From positions 1-9,239 of the forward strand of contig CAYUYH010000104.1 in NCBI GenBank assembly GCA_964449175.1: DNA of 9,239 nucleotides, in the 5' to 3' direction. Below, one piece after another: positions 4,844 to 9,239 of the stretch; position 1 is the stretch's first letter, and the number at the start of each line of letters is the position of its first letter. Made by a program: the position numbers and the translations under genes. The notes below the pieces were generated by a model. It was given only the letters and a program-made list of their open reading frames with translations, had not been told where the DNA came from and did no database searches. Source of the stretch: CAYUYH01 sp964449175 (GTDB lineage Bacteria; Planctomycetota; Phycisphaerae; SM23-33).

Positions 4844-6745
4844 TCAATACTCTCGGCCCTTCAGCTCGCGGCGGAGGTCCGTGTCGATCCGCCGATACTT
4901 CAAGAAGCCGTACCCGAACGGATGGGCCTTGATGTTGCGCACCCAGTCGTAGGTCAGCAGGAAAGACAGCGGCTCGGAGAGCATCAGCACGGGGCAGTCC
5001 TCGCTGATCATATTGACCATCTTGGCATAGATGGCCGTCCGCTCGGGGCTGTCGTCCATCGTGCGAACCTGCTCATAGAGCCGGTCGAATTCGGGATTGG
5101 AGTAGTTGGAGTTGTTCGTGCCCTTGGCGATGTTGGGCGAGTAGTACAGTTGCAGGAAGTTCTCGGCGTCGGGGTAGTCGGCGTGCCAACCCATGGTGTA
5201 GAGCTGCACCTGCTTGTTGGCGACCTTCTGCTGAAGCGTCGGCCAGTCCATCAGGTCGGCCTTCAGCCGGACGCCGACCTTGGCGAACTGCTGGGCGGCG
5301 AACTCGCCCATCCTGGCGGCGGAGCGGTCCGTGGAGCCCATGCTCAACGTCAGCTCCGGGATCTCGCCGCCTTCCAGCAGTCCGGCCGCGGCCAGCTCGC
5401 TTCTGGCCTGGGCGAGCTTGGCCTTGGCGGCGTCGAGGTCCAGGCGGAAGTACGGACCGGGGCCGGCCTCGTCGTGGCCTGCGATGCCGCTGGGCAGGAT
5501 ATTCACCGCCCGCACGCCTCGCCCGTTGTAGAGCACCTTGATGTGACTCTCCACGTCGTACGCCAGGCACAGCGCCTGGCGGAGCGATTTGCTGGCGCCG
5601 AGGATGGGGTCTTCCATGTTGAACACCAGCCAGTAGACGACCGGCTGGGTGTACTTGTGCAGACTGATGCCGCGCTGCCGCCACGCCTCGGCCAGGTCCT
5701 TGTCCGGCGTGATGACGAACTCGAACGTCTCCTTGGGGATGCCGGCGGCGTCGCACTGGCGCGAGAGAAACAGCTGCCAAGCGGTGTAGGACTCCGAGAC
5801 GTAGTCCAGGTGCTGGACATCGATGAATGGCACGCGTCGGCCGGCGTCGTCGAGCAGGCCGGCCTCGGTGTCGCCGGGGGCGCCCTCGGAAGGGTAGTAG
5901 TCCTCCCGGAATTCCGGGTTCCGCTCCAGGACGATCGCGCCCTGACGCCGGCACTCGGTGAGCACGTATGGCCCGGTGCCCACCGTCTGCTCGGCCTGGT
6001 GGAATTCGGTGGACCGCTTGGCCAAGGGGACGGGCTTCCTGCCGCCGGCGCCGTCGTCGGCGCTCGCCAGCCAGTAGTCCACCGCCTCGCGCGGGATCGG
6101 CGCATAGACGTGCATCGCCAGGACATAGATCATCTGCGGGAAGTTGGCCCGCAGGCGGATGCGGAGCGTCAGCTCGTCGACGGCCTTGAGGCCCTCGACC
6201 GGCAGGTCGTAGCGGCTGAAGTCGCCCGCCTGGTAGGCCTTGCTCTTCTCGCGCCACTCGTCCAGGCCGACGATCCTGCCGGACAGGAACGCCCACGCCA
6301 GGCCGGTGTTGACGTGATAGTCGGCTACACGCTTCAGCGCCAGCACGAAGTCGGCCGCCCGGACGGTTCGCGTGAGAGGCCGGCCCTGACCGTCTCGGCC
6401 GAAGCACGGGTTCCGGGCATACTTCACGCCGGGTTTGAGGCGGATGGTGTAGGTCAGGCCGTCGGCGCTGACCTCGGGCATGGCCGCGGCCAACTGCGGA
6501 ATCACCTCCACCGGGCGCTTCAGATAGTGGTAGCAGTACAGCCCCTCGTAGATGTTGGCCTGGATGCTGGAGGATGTCGTGTCGCCGCAGGTGGCCGGGT
6601 CGAGGCTCTTGATCTCCGCGCCGTACGTGTCGAAGGAGACGATCTTGCCCGCGTAGCGCGCATCGTCGGGCTTGTCCAGCAGGAACAGCGGCGAGAGCAC
6701 CAGCACCGTCGCCGTCAACGCCGCGATGATGTAGAACGACTTCAT
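4844..6745 (-). CDS. Peptide-type ABC transporter substrate-binding protein (SBP family 5)
   Basis: A 633-residue extracytoplasmic solute receptor of the SBP_bac_5 (OppA/DppA) family that captures substrate for the permease pair encoded next. Residues 4-23 are a hydrophobic signal or anchor segment after MK. No lipobox cysteine follows it (the first cysteine is Cys53), so it is either secreted after cleavage or held as an uncleaved membrane anchor. Family landmarks are visible: AEIKSLDPATC (43-53), SSIQANIYEGLY (59-70), DGLTYTIRLKPGVKYA (95-110), GTGPYVL (256-262), LRQALCLAYD (388-397) and YTMGWHADYPDAENFLQLYY (516-535). It is longer than the roughly 540 residues of enteric OppA/DppA, with extra sequence around 112-127, 225-250 and 283-305. 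GGAG lies 7 bases before the ATG. This family also binds nickel complexes, opines and sugars, so peptide specificity is likely but unproven. Confidence 0.9.
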   Translation of the reverse strand: MKSFYIIAALTATVLVLSPLFLLDKPDDARYAGKIVSFDTYGAEIKSLDPATCGDTTSSSIQANIYEGLYCYHYLKRPVEVIPQLAAAMPEVSADGLTYTIRLKPGVKYARNPCFGRDGQGRPLTRTVRAADFVLALKRVADYHVNTGLAWAFLSGRIVGLDEWREKSKAYQAGDFSRYDLPVEGLKAVDELTLRIRLRANFPQMIYVLAMHVYAPIPREAVDYWLASADDGAGGRKPVPLAKRSTEFHQAEQTVGTGPYVLTECRRQGAIVLERNPEFREDYYPSEGAPGDTEAGLLDDAGRRVPFIDVQHLDYVSESYTAWQLFLSRQCDAAGIPKETFEFVITPDKDLAEAWRQRGISLHKYTQPVVYWLVFNMEDPILGASKSLRQALCLAYDVESHIKVLYNGRGVRAVNILPSGIAGHDEAGPGPYFRLDLDAAKAKLAQARSELAAAGLLEGGEIPELTLSMGSTDRSAARMGEFAAQQFAKVGVRLKADLMDWPTLQQKVANKQVQLYTMGWHADYPDAENFLQLYYSPNIAKGTNNSNYSNPEFDRLYEQVRTMDDSPERTAIYAKMVNMISEDCPVLMLSEPLSFLLTYDWVRNIKAHPFGYGFLKYRRIDTDLRRELKGREY

Positions 6746-6754
6746 CCGCCGGCT

Positions 6755-6788
6755 CCGTCACGAGCGGCAGCAACCCGCTGCCGTCACG
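6755..6788. repeat. 8-bp direct repeat flanking a hairpin
   Basis: CCGTCACG occurs at 6755-6762 and again at 6781-6788, 26 bases apart, on either side of a perfect 7-bp stem. Both copies lie between the methyltransferase stop and the binding-protein start, and the first overlaps the binding protein's Shine-Dalgarno (CTCC at 6753-6756, read as GGAG on the minus strand). It could be a regulator's half-sites or a small duplication; the sequence does not decide. Confidence 0.35.
6765..6783 (-). terminator. Hairpin between methyltransferase and importer operon
   Basis: CGGCAGC (6765-6771) pairs perfectly with GCTGCCG (6777-6783) around the loop AACCC (GGGTT on the transcript). It lies 18 bases beyond the methyltransferase stop codon and 19 bases before the binding-protein start. 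No U-tract follows on the minus strand. It may separate the two transcription units, or act as an attenuating or stabilising stem in a shared mRNA. Confidence 0.4.
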
Positions 6789-6801
6789 GCGACATTGTGC
6801 A

Positions 6802-8043
6802 CTATCCACGCGGCGGGTCAATCGCGTTGTCGCCGGCGAGGCATTTCGCCAGGCGATCGCCGAGCATCTCCTCGATGGCCGGGCGAACGCCCCAGTAGTC
6901 GCGGAGCTGGGTGTATTCGCGGACGAACCGCTCTCCTCCGGCGGGCAGGCCGGCCTCGGCGCGGATCATCAGGTTCTTGGCCGTGTGGGCCGGCGAGACG
7001 AACTCGACGACGGCGGTGCGGTAGCCCATGATCCGCAGGACGGCTGCGCGGAACGTGTCGGTTAGCAGGTCGGCCAGTCGCTCCCGCAGGATGCCCTGGC
7101 GAATCAGCGGCCTGAACAGCGGCGCGGCGAGTTGGTGGTGCAGCTCGTGCTGACAGCAGGGGGCGGCCAGGATGACGCGGCTGCCCCACTGCACGCCGCG
7201 GGCGATGGCCTCGTCGGTGGCGGTGTCACAGGCGTGGAGACTAAGCACGGCCGTCGGCCCGGGCGGCGGGTCGAACTCGGCGATGCGGCAGGCCGCGAAC
7301 TCCAGGCCCTCCCAGCCGAGGCGCTTCTGCAGCGAGCGGCACTTGCCGACAAGGGCGGCCTTGGCGTCGACGCCGGCCACGCGGACGTCCAGCCGCCTGG
7401 CGTGCCGCAGGTAGTGATAGGCCGCGAACGTCAGATACGCGCTGCCGCAGCCGCAGTCCACGATGGTCAGCGGGCCGTCGGCGGTGTCCGCCTGGCCGAG
7501 CGTCTGGTCGACGATCCTGAGGAACTCGTTGACCTGGTGGAACTTCGCCTGCATCGATGGGCGCACTCTGCCGCTCGCGCCGGCGATGCCGACGGCCCGG
7601 AGGAAGTCCTCGTTCCCCTCGCCCGGCAGCAGGTAGCTCTTGGCGCGATTGTGTGCCAGGTCGATCTCCCTCGGCTCGGCGGCCGGTCGCCCGCGGCTGA
7701 TGAGGACCTTGCCATTGCGGGTGATCCGCACGTGGATGCCGCCGCGAGTGGACCGCAGCTCGACGTGGCTGAACGGCATGTCCAGGGCCTGGCCGAGCGG
7801 CTCGGCGAGTGAGTCGCGGTCGAAGTTGGCGATCGTATGCTTATCCGGCGTGTGATAGGTGAACTGCCAGTGGCGCCGCTCGCGGAGTGTGATCGGGCGG
7901 ACGGTGATCCTGGTCCACGGCGGCTTGTCCGAGGTGATTGCCCTGCTGAACGTGAGCGCGACGAATGCGTCCTCGTCGAGTATGGCCGAGGTGATGGCGG
8001 CCTTGTAGTCTGACGGCGGCTGTCGCCGGTCGGCGTCGCCCAT
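6802..8043 (-). CDS. Class I SAM-dependent methyltransferase, Methyltransf_32 type
   Basis: A 413-residue cytoplasmic protein with a C-terminal Rossmann methyltransferase domain of the Methyltransf_32 type (related to eukaryotic METTL25/RRNAD1 and GSTCD). The SAM-binding motif I is IVDCGCGSAYLTF (194-206), and the acidic end of beta-2 is VAGVDAK (222-228). LSLHACDTATDEAI (267-280) and ILAAPCCQHEL (291-301) are the signature blocks of this bacterial family. The linker HNRAKSYLLPGEG (131-143) and KFHQVNEFLRIVD (167-179) are also characteristic. Residues 1-130 form an N-terminal domain with beta-strand character (RITVRPITLR, GGIHVRITRNGKVLISRGRP) whose role is unclear. Family length and domain order look intact. 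As far as I know the substrate of the bacterial members has not been established; RNA or protein are both possible. The ATG at 8043 has only a weak AGG 8 bases upstream. The gene is upstream of the importer, with 56 bases and a hairpin between. Confidence 0.88.
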   Translation of the reverse strand: MGDADRRQPPSDYKAAITSAILDEDAFVALTFSRAITSDKPPWTRITVRPITLRERRHWQFTYHTPDKHTIANFDRDSLAEPLGQALDMPFSHVELRSTRGGIHVRITRNGKVLISRGRPAAEPREIDLAHNRAKSYLLPGEGNEDFLRAVGIAGASGRVRPSMQAKFHQVNEFLRIVDQTLGQADTADGPLTIVDCGCGSAYLTFAAYHYLRHARRLDVRVAGVDAKAALVGKCRSLQKRLGWEGLEFAACRIAEFDPPPGPTAVLSLHACDTATDEAIARGVQWGSRVILAAPCCQHELHHQLAAPLFRPLIRQGILRERLADLLTDTFRAAVLRIMGYRTAVVEFVSPAHTAKNLMIRAEAGLPAGGERFVREYTQLRDYWGVRPAIEEMLGDRLAKCLAGDNAIDPPRG

Positions 8044-8092
8044 GGCCGAACCTGTTGGCTCCTCGCCTGCGGAATTGACGTTATCCTTCGGT

Positions 8093-8110
8093 CGGCGCGC
8101 CCGGGCGCCG
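8093..8110 (-). terminator. GC hairpin after the partial upstream gene
   Basis: CGGCGC (8093-8098) pairs perfectly with GCGCCG (8105-8110) around a 6-base loop. It lies 23 bases past the stop of the partial gene at 8134 and 49 bases before the methyltransferase start. No U-tract follows on the minus strand, so it is only a candidate terminator. The remaining 90-base gap shows no clear promoter for the methyltransferase. Confidence 0.35.
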
Positions 8111-8133
8111 GGGCGGCTGGGGCCGGAGAGGCT

Positions 8134-9239
8134 CTAGCCGGTCGAGGCGGAAGGGGCGGATGTCGCTGACGGCGGCGCCGGCTCTGATGCGCGCTCCATC
8201 GACGGGTCGGCGACCTGCCAGCCGGCGTCCTCCAGCTCCTTGAACCACTGATGCACCGCGATCTCGACGGCAAGGATTCGCTCGCCCGCGCCCTTCTTGT
8301 CGAGCGCCGTCGTGAAGTGCGTCTTGCGAAGCTGAGTGACGGTGTTCATCGCCCCCTCGCAGTCGCGGATGAGCGCCGCGGCGGCGGTCACGGTCTGCCC
8401 GTTGGGGTCTTCGCTGAAGGCGTCGGCATAGGCCTTGGCCGTGGACCACATCATGTCCAGCAGCATCTGCGCTACCGCGCCGGTCACTTCCCTGGTCTCG
8501 CGCACGTCCTTCTCGGCCTCCACGGTCGCCACGATCTGACGCAGCGCCTGGAGGGCCGGGGCCGTCGCGCGGATCATCTCGACGTCGCCCGCGCGAGTCT
8601 GCTCACAAACGCGAGGCCACGCCTCATGCAATATCTTCAACAGGTTCGCCCGAGTCTTTCTGTACAACTGCTCTGAGACGAACTCCGGCCGCTCGCCAGG
8701 CAGGACGAACACCCTGAACACGGCGCTCAGGACCGGCCCGCACGCCTCTTCCTTCGTCGCGGTGGCGAGCGACTTCAGCATGGTCGCCACGAACTCCGTG
8801 CCCTGCGCCAGCACGAGCGTTTGGATTCGAGAGTACCCGCGCCAGCCATACAGCCGAAGGGCGGGGTTCCGGCTGGCCACCATCGCCTCCAGGGCCGGCT
8901 GAATTGTCACCTGATCCATGCGCGACAGCACGATGCCCAAATTGACCTGCTTGAGCATGTCGGCCGACGCAAGCAACGGCGTGAGTGCCTCAGCCGCCTG
9001 CCCGGCATAGATGGTCTGGTATGTCCAGTCGCTGTAGGCGCCGTAGCCGGCCATCAGTTGGCCGCGGGCGGAGGTAAGGGCGCTGGGGTCTTCCGCCTTG
9101 GCGAGCTTGTTGCCCCAGTAGTCGATGTAATCCCTGACTTGCTTGATGTCGTCCGACAGCAGCCCCGCCCGCAGCGCCACCGCCGAGATGTTGATCTGCG
9201 GGCCGGCGCCTTCCGCGCCCCTGCCCAGCAGGCCGCCGG
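8134..9239 (-). CDS. Unrecognised helical protein, C-terminal 367 residues (start outside window)
   Basis: The frame stays open to the right edge of the window, so only the C-terminal part is visible. A methionine at 9180 is internal as far as can be seen: the reading continues upstream through QINISAVALRAG and a Gly-rich stretch (GRGAEGAG) that resembles a linker. The visible part is mostly amphipathic helices with many Ala, Leu, Glu and Lys. It has no transmembrane span or catalytic motif I can identify. A stretch around 8700-8950 (NPALRLYGWRGYSRIQTLVL, then VATMLKSLATATKEEACGP) alternates helices in a way that suggests alpha-solenoid or HEAT-like packing; this is only an impression. The last 22 residues are rich in Ser, Pro and Ala and probably disordered. 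I do not recognise the family and assign no function. Coding is supported by length, normal amino-acid composition and agreement with the strand and spacing of its neighbours. Confidence 0.75.
   Translation of the reverse strand, partial: GGLLGRGAEGAGPQINISAVALRAGLLSDDIKQVRDYIDYWGNKLAKAEDPSALTSARGQLMAGYGAYSDWTYQTIYAGQAAEALTPLLASADMLKQVNLGIVLSRMDQVTIQPALEAMVASRNPALRLYGWRGYSRIQTLVLAQGTEFVATMLKSLATATKEEACGPVLSAVFRVFVLPGERPEFVSEQLYRKTRANLLKILHEAWPRVCEQTRAGDVEMIRATAPALQALRQIVATVEAEKDVRETREVTGAVAQMLLDMMWSTAKAYADAFSEDPNGQTVTAAAALIRDCEGAMNTVTQLRKTHFTTALDKKGAGERILAVEIAVHQWFKELEDAGWQVADPSMERASEPAPPSATSAPSASTG

Noticed and set aside
4823..6898. 691-codon open frame on the plus strand
   Set aside because: It is exactly antisense to the well-supported binding-protein gene. 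High GC at third positions leaves the opposite frame free of stops; the translation is rich in G/V/A/R/H and matches no family.
1..9239. CRISPR arrays, tRNA or rRNA genes, insertion sequences, phage genes
   Set aside because: I looked for regularly spaced repeats, tRNA arms with CCA, transposase motifs and terminal inverted repeats and saw none. The window reads as ordinary chromosomal operons.

Overview
The window is GC-rich DNA (AT-rich only around one promoter). Every gene I accept is on the minus strand, so the genes read from high to low coordinates. Gene density, Shine-Dalgarno use and gene families are bacterial. The style (high GC, a long substrate-binding protein without a lipobox, a secreted or structural orphan protein with an A/P/S-rich tail) suggests a Planctomycetota-like or similar high-GC Gram-negative lineage. 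That placement is an inference; no marker gene is present.

Right to left along the direction of transcription: (1) 9239-8134, the C-terminal 367 residues of an unrecognised, mostly helical protein whose start lies outside the window. (2) 8043-6802, a full-length class I SAM-dependent methyltransferase of the Methyltransf_32 (METTL25/GSTCD-like) type. (3) 6745-778, a complete five-gene peptide-type ABC importer in the order substrate-binding protein, permease B, permease C, ATPase D, ATPase F. It is tightly packed: ATGA overlaps join C to D and D to F, and a hairpin follows F. (4) 714-147, a separate small transcription unit with its own AT-rich promoter. It holds an ArsR/SmtB-type repressor, an operator-like palindrome over the repressor's own ribosome binding site, and a 48-residue Cys/Lys/His microprotein with a near-ideal Shine-Dalgarno. 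(5) 1-146, a GC-rich, hairpin-rich non-coding tail.

The importer should bring peptides or similar solutes into the cytoplasm at the cost of ATP. The methyltransferase just upstream is separated from it by a hairpin, and I see no clear functional tie. The ArsR/microprotein pair looks like a self-contained metal or thiol-stress response unit: a repressor with an incomplete version of the classical metal site, and a tiny basic protein with seven cysteines that could bind metal. It is the most novel part of the window.
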